A stretch of DNA of 47,668 nt from Pseudomonas sp. Ga0074129 (GTDB lineage Bacteria; Pseudomonadota; Gammaproteobacteria; Pseudomonadales; Pseudomonadaceae). Below, piece after piece: positions 8,418 to 17,479 of this stretch (the stretch's first letter is position 1; every line of letters begins with the position of its first letter). The DNA lies in NCBI GenBank assembly GCA_001465025.1, contig LNDO01000095.1:1-47668 (forward strand), written 5' to 3'. The translations under genes and the position numbers were made by a program. The notes beneath the pieces were generated by a model that had not been told where the DNA came from, ran no database searches, and saw only the letters and a program-made list of their open reading frames with translations.

Positions 8418-9834
8418 TTATTCCGGCGAGTGGAAACTGAGGCTGTAGTTGATCGCCTGTGGGCCCGGATCAAGGATGTCCAGAGAGATGTGGATAGGCG
8501 TCTGCGGCGGCATTTCAGCATTGCCGGCCAGCTCGCCGGCGAGGTATTCGCTGGGTTTGAAGCGTCGACTGGCAAGCAGTTGGCCGTTGATATCGGCGAA
8601 GCGCATTTCCAGCAACGGGAAGGGTTGTGAGAAGGGCGCGCGGTTGTAGAGGATGGCGTCGACCACCAGGGCGCCACTGAATTCGGGGTGGCTGCGCACC
8701 ACCAGGTTACTGCTTTTAACCTGGGCGATATCAACCTTGGACGGCAGTTGGCAGCCGATGGCAGGGCATATCTGCTCAAACCAGGGGCGGTACTGATCCT
8801 GCCGTGCCAGCTGGTCAAAGTGGTACATCACGTATTGGCCTGCCAGTGCTGCTGCGGCCAGCAGGTTCAGCAAGCCCCAGCCGAGCCAGCGCCCCCAAGG
8901 CTTGCTGGGCTTTTGCCAATCCAGTTGCAGGGGTTCATCGTCCAGTTCAAACAGGCGCTCGTCGCGTACGGCGGGTTCGCGTCGTGCGGGCTTGGCAGCC
9001 GCTGGAGGCTCATCGTCCGGATCGTCCGTCAGCGCTGAAAAAGGCGTGCGCTCAGCGTGAAGTTCAATATGTTCGATTTCAGGCTCGGGCGTTACGGTGC
9101 GGCGATCGCTGATGCTGAGGTCTAGCGGCGGTTCAGCGCTCAGTGCGGCGTGAGTGTCGAGCGCGCGGACATTTACTTCCGGCTCGCGTGCGGTCAGTGG
9201 GCGAGCTGGGCTGGCTGAGCGCGCATCAACGGGTGCTGCTGGTTTGGCCGGCTCGTCTTGCAGCAGCGCTTCAGCCCAGCGCTCATCAAGCGGGTCACGT
9301 TCCTCGGGTTCGGCCAGAAGAAACCCGTCGCGCTGTTGGGGTGCGCGCTCAATCGCCAAAAACTGCTTGGACAGTTGCTGCTCCTGCGCTTCGAGCTTGG
9401 CCAGCTCTTCGTCCAGATCAAGGCTGTCGAGATCCAGATCGTCATGGATCCACAGCGTTTCGCCGCCAGCCGGCTTATTGGTCTGAGGCTGAGCAGGTAA
9501 GACTTGACCGCCAGCAGTGGCGGCCAGAATGTTGGGTGCAGGTGCAGGTGCAGGTGCAGGTGCAGGTGCAGGTGCAGGTGCAGGTGCAGGTGCAGGTGCA
9601 GGTGCAGGTGCAGGTGCAGGGTGCAGGTCTGGTCGGTATGGCTGCAGCGGGTTTGCTTGGCGTAACCGGCGCAGTGGGTAGCGTATGACCCTGTTCACGC
9701 AGCTGTTGTGCGGCGTTGAATACGTTGAGGCAAGCTCCGCAGCGCACCGCACCATGCGCGGCACCCAGCTGCGTGATGTTCACGCGAAAGCTGGTGCGGC
9801 AATGGGGGCACTGGGTGACGAAGCTCTGGGTCAT
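8418..9834 (-). pseudogene. Zinc-ribbon / DUF3426 membrane protein, frame-shifted at a GGTGCA repeat
   Basis: The intact gene would encode an MJ0042-type zinc ribbon (C9xxC12 ... C32xxC35), a proline-alanine linker and a long acidic region. One membrane helix (WLGWGLLNLLAAAALAGQYV) and a C-terminal DUF3426 domain would follow. The ATG at 9834 opens the zinc-ribbon frame. This frame enters the repeat as Cys-Thr and stops soon after it. The downstream frame reads the same repeat as Pro-Ala and continues to DUF3426. The two frames differ by one base, explained by a GGG at 9619-9621 where every other unit has GG. Removing one G gives an uninterrupted 471-codon gene. The family lies between dusB and prmA in Pseudomonas (PA4851, from memory). 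Its function is unknown. The lesion could be real, phase-variable or a consensus error. Confidence 0.85.
9535..9625. repeat. GGTGCA hexamer tandem repeat (15 units, one extra G)
   Basis: Fourteen perfect GGTGCA units run from 9535 to 9618. A single extra G follows, then one last unit at 9620-9625. On the coding strand the unit is TGCACC. Whole-unit gain or loss keeps the frame; the extra G does not. In the intact frame it encodes a (Pro-Ala) linker. Confidence 0.98.
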
Positions 9835-9901
9835 GCGGCGGTCCGGCTGAACAAGGCGGCTAGTCTAACGCAACTGCTTGTGATTGCAGCACCGTTGGTG
9901 T

Positions 9902-10780
9902 TCAGCGGCGTACACCGCTGATGCGTACCCAGCCATCTTTGTCGGCGGTGGGGTCGAGGATAAAGGCGTCGTCGTAGGCGGCGCGCACCTCTTCAGCCTG
10001 TTCGGCGAGAATCCCCGACAGCGCCAGGCGCCCGCCGGGTTTAACCAGGCCAGTGATTTGCGGGGCCAGCGCCACCAGTGGGCCGGCGAGGATATTGGCC
10101 ACCACCACGTCGGCGGGTTGTTGTGGCATGTCTTCAGGCAGATAAAGCGGGAAGCGCGCGTCGTCGATGCCATTGCGCTGGGCATTGTCGCGCGAGGCCT
10201 CGATGGCCTGAATATCGATATCGGTGCCGACGGCCTGGGGCGCGCCGAGCAGCAGGGCGGCAATCGCCAGAATGCCCGAGCCGCAACCGAAGTCGATCAC
10301 GCTGCAATCCTGCAGGGGTTGGCCGTCCAGCCACTCCAGGCACAGTGCGGTGGTCGGGTGAGTGCCGGTGCCAAAGGCCAGGCCCGGGTCGAGCAGCAGG
10401 TTGACGGCGTCCGGCTCGGGTGCGGCGTGCCAGCTCGGCACAATCCACAGGCGCTGGCCGAAACGCATCGGCTCGAAGCCGTCCATCCAGCTGCGCTCCC
10501 AGTCCTGATCGGCGATCACTTCGGCGTGATGCTCCGGCAAGTCGGCGCCGGTCAGCAATTGCAGGTGGGCAAATACGGCGTTTTCGTCAGTATCGGCTTC
10601 GAACAGTGCAAGCAGGTGGGTGTGCGACCAGAGCGGCGTGGTGCCTAGATCCGGCTCGAAAATCGGCTGGTCTTCAGCGTCCATAAAGGTCACCGAAACG
10701 GCACCGACTTCCAGCAGTGCATCTTCGTAGGTTTCCGCCTGCTCCGGGGTAATGGCGAGACGGACTTGTAACCAGGGCAT
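9902..10780 (-). CDS. prmA: Ribosomal protein L11 methyltransferase PrmA
   Basis: PrmA trimethylates lysines and the N-terminus of ribosomal protein L11 using S-adenosylmethionine. The 292-residue length is typical. The N-terminal substrate-recognition domain ([16 protein letters not shown]) is followed by a class I methyltransferase fold with [19 protein letters not shown] and [32 protein letters not shown] provides the N-x-x-x-x-P catalytic loop. The ATG at 10780 has GAGG upstream; an upstream open extension to 10858 is not conserved. It lies directly upstream of the DUF3426 gene on the same strand and may be co-transcribed with it. Confidence 0.96.
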   Translation of the reverse strand: MPWLQVRLAITPEQAETYEDALLEVGAVSVTFMDAEDQPIFEPDLGTTPLWSHTHLLALFEADTDENAVFAHLQLLTGADLPEHHAEVIADQDWERSWMDGFEPMRFGQRLWIVPSWHAAPEPDAVNLLLDPGLAFGTGTHPTTALCLEWLDGQPLQDCSVIDFGCGSGILAIAALLLGAPQAVGTDIDIQAIEASRDNAQRNGIDDARFPLYLPEDMPQQPADVVVANILAGPLVALAPQITGLVKPGGRLALSGILAEQAEEVRAAYDDAFILDPTADKDGWVRISGVRR

Positions 10781-10876
10781 GGGGAAACCTCGTAAACACT
10801 GTGGCGGGACGCTGCAAATTGGCGCGCAGCTTACTTGAAGCGGTGGGGCGGCTGCCACCGCCGGTAGGTCGGAAAC

Positions 10877-10906
10877 GACAAAGGCTGCCGAAGGGCAGCC
10901 TTTGTC
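10877..10906 (-). terminator. Terminator of the aroQ-accB-accC operon
   Basis: A perfect 13-bp inverted repeat GACAAAGGCTGCC / GGCAGCCTTTGTC has a four-base loop. On the minus strand the G+C core is followed by TTTGTCGTTT. It lies about 195 bp past accC and 97 bp before prmA. Confidence 0.75.
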
Positions 10907-10924
10907 AAAAACTTGAAGAATGAC

Positions 10925-11053
10925 CTCGCGAGCTAGAGCGAGACAAGGAAAAAACAGCCGAGGAAGCGGAGTTTACGTCTGTAAATGAGCATTACTCGCT
11001 CCGCTCGCCCTTCGGGCCGCGCTAAAGCGCGTTAGCCGCAAGCGGCTGTCCGA
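10925..11053 (+). repeat. ~130-bp intergenic dispersed repeat, copy A
   Basis: This block begins CTCGCGAGCTAGAGCGAG and passes through GAGGAAGCGGAGTTTAC, GTAAATGAGCATTACTCGCT and GCGTTAGCCGCAAGCGG. It is matched in inverse orientation at 25561-25691 with high similarity over its whole length. It contains several short palindromes (CTCGCTccGCTCG, CCCTTCGGG, GCGCTAAAGCGC). It fills most of the 320-bp gap between prmA and accC (10781-11100), where I see no gene. Confidence 0.88.
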
Positions 11054-11100
11054 GGCTGTTTTTGACGCAGTATCGCCGACGCGCAGCAGGTCATTGCGGT

Positions 11101-12450
11101 TTAGTGCTTATCCATACCCAGTTTCTTTTCTAGATAGTGGATATTCACGCCGCCTTTGCAGAAGCCTTTGTCACGGACCAGATCGCGGTGCAGTGGCACG
11201 TTTGTCTTGATGCCGTCGACGACGATCTCGTCCAGGGCGTTGCGCATGCGGGCCAGGGCCTCGTCGCGGTCTTTGCCGTAGGTGATGATCTTGCCGATCA
11301 ACGAGTCGTAGTGCGGTGGCACGGTGTAGCCGCTGTACAGGTGCGAGTCAACGCGTACGCCGAAGCCGCCTGGGGCGTGGAAATGCTTGACCTTGCCGGG
11401 GCAGGGCATGAAGTTGTCCGGGTCTTCAGCGTTGATCCGGCACTCCAGTGCGTGGCCGAGCAGCTTCACGTCTTCCTGCTTGTACGACAGCGTGTTGCCA
11501 GCGGCGATGCTGAGCATCTCCTTGACGATGTCGATGCCGGTCACCATCTCGGTGACCGGGTGTTCGACCTGTACGCGCGTGTTCATCTCGATGAAGTAGA
11601 AGCGGCCGTCTTCATAAAGGAACTCGAAGGTGCCCGCGCCACGGTAGCCGATCTCGATACAGGCATCGACGCAGCGCTGCAGCACTTCGGCGCGAGCCTT
11701 GGGGTCGATCTGCGGGGCCGGGGCTTCTTCCAATACCTTCTGGTGGCGGCGCTGCAAAGAGCAATCGCGGTCATACAGATGGATGGCGTTGCCCTGACCG
11801 TCGGAGAGTACCTGAACTTCCACGTGACGCGGATTGCCGAGGAATTTCTCCAGGTAGACCATCGGGTTACCGAATACCGAACCGGCTTCACTGCGGGTCA
11901 GTTTGGCCGACTTGATCAGGTCTTCTTCCTTGTACACCACGCGCATGCCGCGACCACCGCCGCCGCCAGCGGCTTTGATGATCACCGGGTAACCGACTTC
12001 GCGGGCGATTTGCAGGGCGGTTTCTTCGTCTTCCGGCAGTGGGCCGTCGGAGCCAGGCACCACCGGCACGCCAGCTTTGATCATGGCGTGCTTGGCCGAA
12101 ACCTTGTCACCCATCAGGCGAATGGTGTCGGCTTTCGGGCCGATAAAGGCGAAACCGGAGTTCTCCACTTGCTCGGCAAAGTCGGCATTTTCCGCAAGAA
12201 AGCCGTAGCCCGGGTGAATAGCCGTGGCACCGGTGACTTCAGCGGCGCTGATGATCGCCGGGATATTCAAGTAAGACAGCGCGCCGGCAGCCGGGCCGAT
12301 GCACACCGATTCGTCGGCCAGGCCCAGGTGCATCAGTTCACGGTCGGCGGTGGAATGCACCGCGACGGTCTTGATGCCCAACTCTTTGCACGCGCGCAAG
12401 ATGCGCAGGGCAATCTCGCCGCGGTTGGCGATCAGCACTTTTTCCAACAT
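11101..12450 (-). CDS. accC: Biotin carboxylase subunit of acetyl-CoA carboxylase
   Basis: AccC carboxylates the biotin on AccB using ATP and bicarbonate, the first half-reaction of malonyl-CoA synthesis. The 449-residue length equals that of E. coli AccC. It begins [16 protein letters not shown]. It contains the glycine-rich ATP-grasp loop [28 protein letters not shown], and [18 protein letters not shown] with the catalytic region. The ATG at 12450 has GGAGA seven bases upstream; the open frame extends seven codons further but without support. It lies 17 bp downstream of accB in the same operon. Confidence 0.98.
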   Translation of the reverse strand: MLEKVLIANRGEIALRILRACKELGIKTVAVHSTADRELMHLGLADESVCIGPAAGALSYLNIPAIISAAEVTGATAIHPGYGFLAENADFAEQVENSGFAFIGPKADTIRLMGDKVSAKHAMIKAGVPVVPGSDGPLPEDEETALQIAREVGYPVIIKAAGGGGGRGMRVVYKEEDLIKSAKLTRSEAGSVFGNPMVYLEKFLGNPRHVEVQVLSDGQGNAIHLYDRDCSLQRRHQKVLEEAPAPQIDPKARAEVLQRCVDACIEIGYRGAGTFEFLYEDGRFYFIEMNTRVQVEHPVTEMVTGIDIVKEMLSIAAGNTLSYKQEDVKLLGHALECRINAEDPDNFMPCPGKVKHFHAPGGFGVRVDSHLYSGYTVPPHYDSLIGKIITYGKDRDEALARMRNALDEIVVDGIKTNVPLHRDLVRDKGFCKGGVNIHYLEKKLGMDKH

Positions 12451-12467
12451 CGCAGGCTCTCCGAGAA

Positions 12468-12932
12468 TCAAACGATGGTGAAAAGAGGTTGATCGTATTC
12501 CACCGGCTGGCCGTTTTCGCCCAGGATGGATTCGATCACGCCGCTGGTCTCGGCCTCGATGTGGTTCATCATCTTCATCGCTTCAACGATGCAGAGGATG
12601 TCGCCTTTCTTCACGCTCGAACCCACTTCAACGAAGTTGCCCGAGGTTGGGCCGGACGCGCGGTAGAAGGTGCCTACCATCGGCGAACGCACTACAGTGC
12701 CATTCAGCTTGGCAGCAGCTGGCGCAGCGGCGGTTTCGGCAGCGGCAGGTGCGGCAGCAACCGGCGCAGCAGCAGGTGCTGGTGCCTGTGCGTACATCGG
12801 CTGTTGCATAAAGGCCGGCTGCTTGCTGTGGCGGCTGATGCGCACTGACTCTTCGCCTTCGCGAATCTCCAGCTCGTCGATGCCGGATTCTTCCAGCAGC
12901 TCGATCAGTTTTTTGACTTTACGAATATCCAT
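12468..12932 (-). CDS. accB: Biotin carboxyl carrier protein AccB
   Basis: AccB carries biotin between the carboxylase AccC and the carboxyltransferase AccA/AccD. The 154-residue protein has an N-terminal charged helix ([20 protein letters not shown]) and an alanine/proline-rich linker (about 45-75). A C-terminal biotinyl domain has the signature [10 protein letters not shown], where K120 is the biotinylation site. It starts 22 bp after aroQ, so aroQ-accB-accC is one operon. Confidence 0.98.
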   Translation of the reverse strand: MDIRKVKKLIELLEESGIDELEIREGEESVRISRHSKQPAFMQQPMYAQAPAPAAAPVAAAPAAAETAAAPAAAKLNGTVVRSPMVGTFYRASGPTSGNFVEVGSSVKKGDILCIVEAMKMMNHIEAETSGVIESILGENGQPVEYDQPLFTIV

Positions 12933-12954
12933 AGTGGTTCAACTCCCGGTGAGG

Positions 12955-13404
12955 TCAGGGGCGCTTAAGTTCAAGTTGTTCGATTGCAGCCTCCAGGGCC
13001 AGCCGATAACCGCTGGCGCCAAGGCCGCAGATCACTCCCACCGCTACATCGGAAAAGTAGGAGTGATGGCGGAAAGCTTCGCGTTTGTGCACGTTGGACA
13101 AATGCACTTCGATGAATGGGATGCTCACTGCCAGCAATGCGTCACGTAATGCGACGCTGGTGTGAGTAAAAGCGGCAGGATTGATCAGAATAAAGTCGAT
13201 ACCTTCGTCTTTCGCCGCATGAATGCGGTCGATCAACTCGTATTCGGCATTGCTCTGCAGGTACTGCAAGTGGTGGCCGGCTTCACGGGCGCGGCGCTCC
13301 AGGTCGAGGTTGATCTGTTCCAGGGTGACGGCACCATAAACCCCCGGCTCGCGGGTGCCGAGCAGGTTGAGATTGGGGCCGTGCAGTACCAGAAAGGTCG
13401 CCAT
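12955..13404 (-). CDS. aroQ: Type II 3-dehydroquinate dehydratase AroQ
   Basis: AroQ dehydrates 3-dehydroquinate to 3-dehydroshikimate in the shikimate pathway. The 149-residue product is of the small type II (dodecameric) class. It shows [19 protein letters not shown] with the catalytic Arg and Tyr, [31 protein letters not shown], and [17 protein letters not shown] with the catalytic His. The ATG has AAGGA upstream. It is first in the operon with accB and accC, the usual arrangement in Pseudomonas. Confidence 0.97.
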   Translation of the reverse strand: MATFLVLHGPNLNLLGTREPGVYGAVTLEQINLDLERRAREAGHHLQYLQSNAEYELIDRIHAAKDEGIDFILINPAAFTHTSVALRDALLAVSIPFIEVHLSNVHKREAFRHHSYFSDVAVGVICGLGASGYRLALEAAIEQLELKRP

Positions 13405-13435
13405 GATCCATGTTCCTTATTTTTCACTGCGCAGG

Positions 13436-13464
13436 ACTATGCCGCGACAGCGCGGGGCTGTCCA
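13436..13464 (-). promoter_or_regulatory. Candidate sigma-70 promoter of aroQ-accBC
   Basis: On the minus strand TGGACA (13464-13459) is separated by 17 bp from CATAGT (13441-13436). This would place the transcript start about 25 bases before the aroQ ATG. The match to TTGACA-17-TATAAT is moderate; no experiment is implied. Confidence 0.45.
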
Positions 13465-13523
13465 GTTATCGGCAGTAGTCGACACGATGACCGCTGTTTG
13501 CGGCAAATATATGACTCGGGTGG

Positions 13524-15290
13524 TTAGAAGCGTTCCCGTGCGGCACTCAGGCGAGCCGCAAAGGTTGCCGCATCCACTTCGCCGACGACTCGCAGGTCCA
13601 GCCATTCTTCGCCCTTGCCATCAAACAACTGGATAGCGGGTGGGCCGAACAGTTGGTAGCGGTCGAGCAGGGTGCGTTGCGCTGCGTTGCTTTCGGTGAT
13701 GTCGAACCGGACCAGTTGATAGTCGCCCAGTTGACGGGTGACCTGCGGCGCGTTGAGCACTTCGCGCTCAATGACTTTGCAACTGATACACCAGTCGGCG
13801 TACCAGTCGAGTAGCAGGGGTGTGCCGTTGCTCTGCGCATTACGCAGGGCGGCATCCAGTTCGGCGGGGGTACTGACGGTTAGCCACTGGCTGGATTTCA
13901 CCGGCGTGGCTTCGGCATTACTGACGATTTGGCCGAGCGGTCGCATGGGGTCTTCATGGCCCTGCAAGGCACCGACCCAGGCCACCAGCGCATAGACCAG
14001 CAGCGGCAGGCCGAGCAGTTGCGCGAGTTTTTGATGGTGGGTTTTCGGCGTTAGCTCCAGCACCCCGAGCCACAGCGCCACACCGGCGGCCAACAGCCCC
14101 CATAGCGCCAGGCTGACCGGGCCGGGTACGACGCGCTCCAGCAACCAGATGGCCACACCCATCAGTAGTGCGCCGAACAGGTTACGCACGGTGAGCATCC
14201 AAGGGCCGGATTTGGGCAGTAATGCGCCGCCACCGACGGCAAACAGCACCAGCGGTGTACCCATGCCCAGGCCGAGTGCCAAGAGTTTGAGGCCGCCACC
14301 CAAGGCATCGCCACTGGCGCTGATGTACAGCAGCGCACCCGCCAGCGGTGCGGAAACGCAGGGTGAAACCAGCACGCTGGACAGCACACCCAATGACGCT
14401 GCACTGAGAATCGTGCCGCCTTTAAGCCGCTGGGTCAGGCGTTGTAAGCGGTCGTCGAGGGCCGCGGGTAGGCGCAGCTCAAGAAAGCCCAGGCTGGCCG
14501 CGCCAAACAGGGCGAAGAAAATCGCAAAAGGCACCAGTACCCACGGTGATTGCAGGCGTGCTTGCAGGTTCAGTTCTGCGCCGAACAGGCCCATCAGTGC
14601 GCCGAGTGTGGCGAAGCTCAGGGCCATCGGCAGCACGTAAGCCAGCGACAGCGCCAGGCTACGCAGTCCGCCCGGCTGGCCGCGCAGCACCACGCCACTG
14701 AGAATCGGCAGCATCGGTAACACGCAAGGGGTGAAAGTCAGCGCCAGACCGCCGAGGAAGAACAACGCCAGATCCGCCCAGCTCCACTGGGTTACCGTCG
14801 TTTGCGTGGCGCTGTTGCTCGGTGCGCCGCCGCCAATCGGCAATTCCTGGGTTTCCGGTGGGTAGCACAAGCCTTTGTCAGCGCAGCCCTGATAGCTGAC
14901 GGCGAGATTGAACGGGCGGTTTTGCGGATTATCGAGCGGTATGTCCACATCCAGCACACCGTAATACGCCTCGATGTCGCCAAAAAACTCATCGTGCTTA
15001 GCTTGTCCTGTTGGCAGGACGGCTTGGCCCAGGCTGATATCGGACGGTTCGCTGCTGAAGCTGAACCGATGGCGATATAGGTAGTAGCCTTCGGCTGCCA
15101 CAAAACGCAGTTTGATCGACTCGCTGGAGCTGCTGATTACGCTGAGTTTGAACGCCTCATGCACCGGCAGAAAATCAGCACTGTTATTCAGCGGCGCGCC
15201 AAACTGGGTCGGCACGGGCGGCTTGTCGAACAGGCTGGCGCTGGTCGGCAGCGCAATTAATAGCAGAAGTAGGCAGAGTAAACGGTGCAT
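13524..15290 (-). CDS. dsbD: Thiol:disulfide interchange protein DsbD
   Basis: DsbD moves electrons from cytoplasmic thioredoxin across the inner membrane to periplasmic DsbC/DsbG and cytochrome maturation. The 588-residue protein has a signal peptide (1-18) and the periplasmic alpha domain with C136/C142. Eight membrane helices carry the redox pair C189 (FTPCVLPMLP) and C311 (VSPCVSAPLAG). A C-terminal thioredoxin-like gamma domain has DWYADWCISC (C501/C504). All three cysteine pairs are present. The ATG at 15290 opens a clear signal peptide and has GAG upstream; the upstream extension to 15323 is not used. It lies upstream of aroQ, which has its own likely promoter. Confidence 0.96.
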   Translation of the reverse strand: MHRLLCLLLLLIALPTSASLFDKPPVPTQFGAPLNNSADFLPVHEAFKLSVISSSSESIKLRFVAAEGYYLYRHRFSFSSEPSDISLGQAVLPTGQAKHDEFFGDIEAYYGVLDVDIPLDNPQNRPFNLAVSYQGCADKGLCYPPETQELPIGGGAPSNSATQTTVTQWSWADLALFFLGGLALTFTPCVLPMLPILSGVVLRGQPGGLRSLALSLAYVLPMALSFATLGALMGLFGAELNLQARLQSPWVLVPFAIFFALFGAASLGFLELRLPAALDDRLQRLTQRLKGGTILSAASLGVLSSVLVSPCVSAPLAGALLYISASGDALGGGLKLLALGLGMGTPLVLFAVGGGALLPKSGPWMLTVRNLFGALLMGVAIWLLERVVPGPVSLALWGLLAAGVALWLGVLELTPKTHHQKLAQLLGLPLLVYALVAWVGALQGHEDPMRPLGQIVSNAEATPVKSSQWLTVSTPAELDAALRNAQSNGTPLLLDWYADWCISCKVIEREVLNAPQVTRQLGDYQLVRFDITESNAAQRTLLDRYQLFGPPAIQLFDGKGEEWLDLRVVGEVDAATFAARLSAARERF

Positions 15291-15417
15291 GGCGGGCTCG
15301 TAATGCGGGTGTCGGCGCATCATAGCGGAGGCCTGTGGCCGCGCGCATGCCTTAGCCTGTAAACGGTCTTGTCAGCAGGCCCGATGGTGCGCGGCAGATT
15401 GCCGCGCAGCGCAATAC

Positions 15418-17341
15418 TCAGACGCGAAACGCCTGCACGGCCGTATGCAATTGACCGCCGAGTTGCAGCAACTGCTCGCCCTGCTTACGGCCTTCACCGA
15501 TGTGCAGCAGATTGTCGCCGCCCAGGCTGTGGATGCGCTCGCTGTGCCCGCGAATCTCGCTGACGGCACCGCTTTGCTGGGCGGTGGCATCCGCAATGCG
15601 CTCGGCCATGCTGGCAATGGTGCGGATCGCGGCAACAATTTCGACGAGTGCGCCATCGGCGGCTTCGGCTTGGCTGGCAGTGGCTTCGGCGTGTTCCACT
15701 TGCGTGCGCATGGCCTGCACCGATTGCAGTGCGGCTTGCTGCAGGCGGCCAATCAGCTCTTGGATTTGTGCGGTGGCACCGCTGGTGCGCTGTGACAGCG
15801 AGCGCACTTCATCCGCTACCACGGCAAAACCGCGGCCTAACTCGCCGGCGCGGGCCGCTTCGATGGCCGCGTTGAGGGCCAACAGGTTGGTCTGTTCGGC
15901 GATGCCACGAATCACGGTCAGAACATTGCCGATCGTGGCGGTTTCTTCGGCCAGACGTTCGATGGCTTGGGCATTGTTTTGCACTTTATCAACCAGTTCA
16001 TGCAGGCCGGTCAGGCTGTGTCCGATCACCTGTTGGCCGTGCTCAACCGCGCGGTTGGCGTCACGGCTGGCGTCGGCGGCCTGGCTGGCATCGCCGGCCA
16101 CTTGATGGATGGTGGCTTGCAACTCACCCAAGGCGTCGCGGATCTGCGCGGTGTCACCCACCTGCCGCTCTGCGCCGTTGTGCAGCCCGCTACTCAGGTC
16201 CGCCAGGGTTCGGCTGGAGCCGACTACCTGCTCGGCGTGCTGGCGAATGGTGCCGACCAGATCGACCAAGTAAGCGCGCAGTCGATTGAGCGAGGATATC
16301 CGCTGCAAAGTCACCCTGGGCCCAGGTCGAGAGCGCCGGTGCGAGTTGGCTAAGTACCCGCGTCAGGCGGCGCTGCAGGGTGTCGATGATCAGGGCAATC
16401 AGCAGAATTAAGCCAATCATCAGGCCCAGAATCAGTTGTACTTCTGTCTGAATGCGCCCGTGCTCGGCGCGCACCAGCGGCTCCAGTGCAGCCAGAGCTT
16501 GCTGCACTTGATCGACTTGTTCGCGCGTGCTGCTGGCCAGTGTGCTGCGCTGCTCGATCAGGCCTCGGGTGCGTTGCAGCTCAGCGGGGTAGCGGCTGAT
16601 CAGGTTGCTCAGGTCACGCTTGAGGGCGATGCCTTTGTCTTCTGCCTGGCTGGTTTCGCTGCTGGCATCCAGGCCCAAAAGGTCGGCAAAGGCGTTGGTG
16701 GATGAAGCGCTGGCGTCGGCAACCCCCAGCAGTGGCAAGTCGTTGAGCGTTTGCGCTTGCTTATTTAAGGCGGACAGTTCGCGTTCCACTTCGCCGGCCA
16801 GCTCGCCTCGGCCGCTACGCACCAGCTTGTCGCGGGCGTGGGCAAGGCGCGTCAGGTGTCTTGCGGCATTGAACAGTGGGCGACGATAGCTTTCTGCGGC
16901 GCTGCCTTGGCCCGTGTCGGCGTACTGCGCCAGCTGCTCCAGGGCGGCATCCATTTCGCGCTCGGCCTGTAACAGCAAGCCTTGCGGGTCGCCCGACAGC
17001 TTGCCGGCAGCCAGCAGTTCATTGGCCGTAAATGCACTGAGCTGCAACACGCTGGGGCGCAGATTGGTTGCCAGTTGCTCGGGCAGTTCGCTCAGCGCCT
17101 GCTCCAGGCTGCTTAGCGATTGCAGAGCAGCGCTGTGGCGCAGGGCGTCACCGCTGTCGAGATACGCGCTGATGTTGGTGGCCGCATTGCTTTGGAACTG
17201 CTGCGACAGATTCAGGTACTGGGTCATTACCTGATAAGGGCGCTCAAGGGCGCGTTGTGACCACCAGAGGGTGGCGGCCAGCGCCACGCAAACGGTCACC
17301 AGCAGCAAGGTATTGAGGTTGGTGATGAATTTCAGGCGCAT
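15418..17341 (-). pseudogene. ctpL: CtpL-like methyl-accepting chemotaxis protein, frame-shifted in the HAMP domain
   Basis: The 5' frame encodes a membrane anchor (MRLKFITNLNTLLLV...), a long helical periplasmic ligand domain, the second membrane helix (LILGLMIGLILLIALIIDTL) and the start of HAMP (LSTWAQGDF). The 3' frame encodes the end of HAMP ([15 protein letters not shown]) and a complete signalling domain with the tip [19 protein letters not shown]. The frames differ by +1 and meet near 16290-16320. The spacing from GDF to NRLR is about 11 residues shorter than a normal HAMP, so a deletion of about 35 bp is the likely lesion. Position next to the gcbA-like gene matches P. aeruginosa ctpL (PA4844), a receptor for phosphate taxis at low phosphate. 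As written, the receptor would lose its signalling domain. A candidate Pho box lies upstream. Confidence 0.82.
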
Positions 17342-17407
17342 AAGACTCAACCGGAAGAGAAACGGTGTGGGCCGCCGAGCGATTGCAGTGCGACCACTGA
17401 GTCTTTG

Positions 17408-17441
17408 AATTTATTGCTCTTTCGTGACGTTAATGTGACGG
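17408..17441 (-). promoter_or_regulatory. Candidate PhoB-dependent promoter (Pho box plus -10) of ctpL
   Basis: On the minus strand CCGTCAC-ATTA-ACGTCAC (17441-17424) has the 7-4-7 layout of a Pho box (consensus CTGTCAT-N4-CTGTCAT), with both GTCAC cores kept. Ten bases further is TAAATT (17413-17408), the usual Pho box to -10 distance. It lies 83 bp before the ctpL ATG. In P. aeruginosa ctpL is phosphate-starvation induced through PhoB. An overlapping inverted repeat GTGACG/CGTCAC (17435-17456) could instead be part of a gcbA terminator. Confidence 0.6.
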
Positions 17442-17479
17442 CGCGAGGTGCGTCACACTATTTTAGCCAAGCGGTCAGG

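Noticed and set aside
9535-9625. Possible CRISPR array
   Set aside because: The hexamer is a pure tandem repeat without spacers, inside a coding region.
11137-12492. Long plus-strand open frame (451 codons) opposite accC
   Set aside because: It is fully antisense to accC, no domain is recognisable, and there is no ribosome-binding site or promoter.
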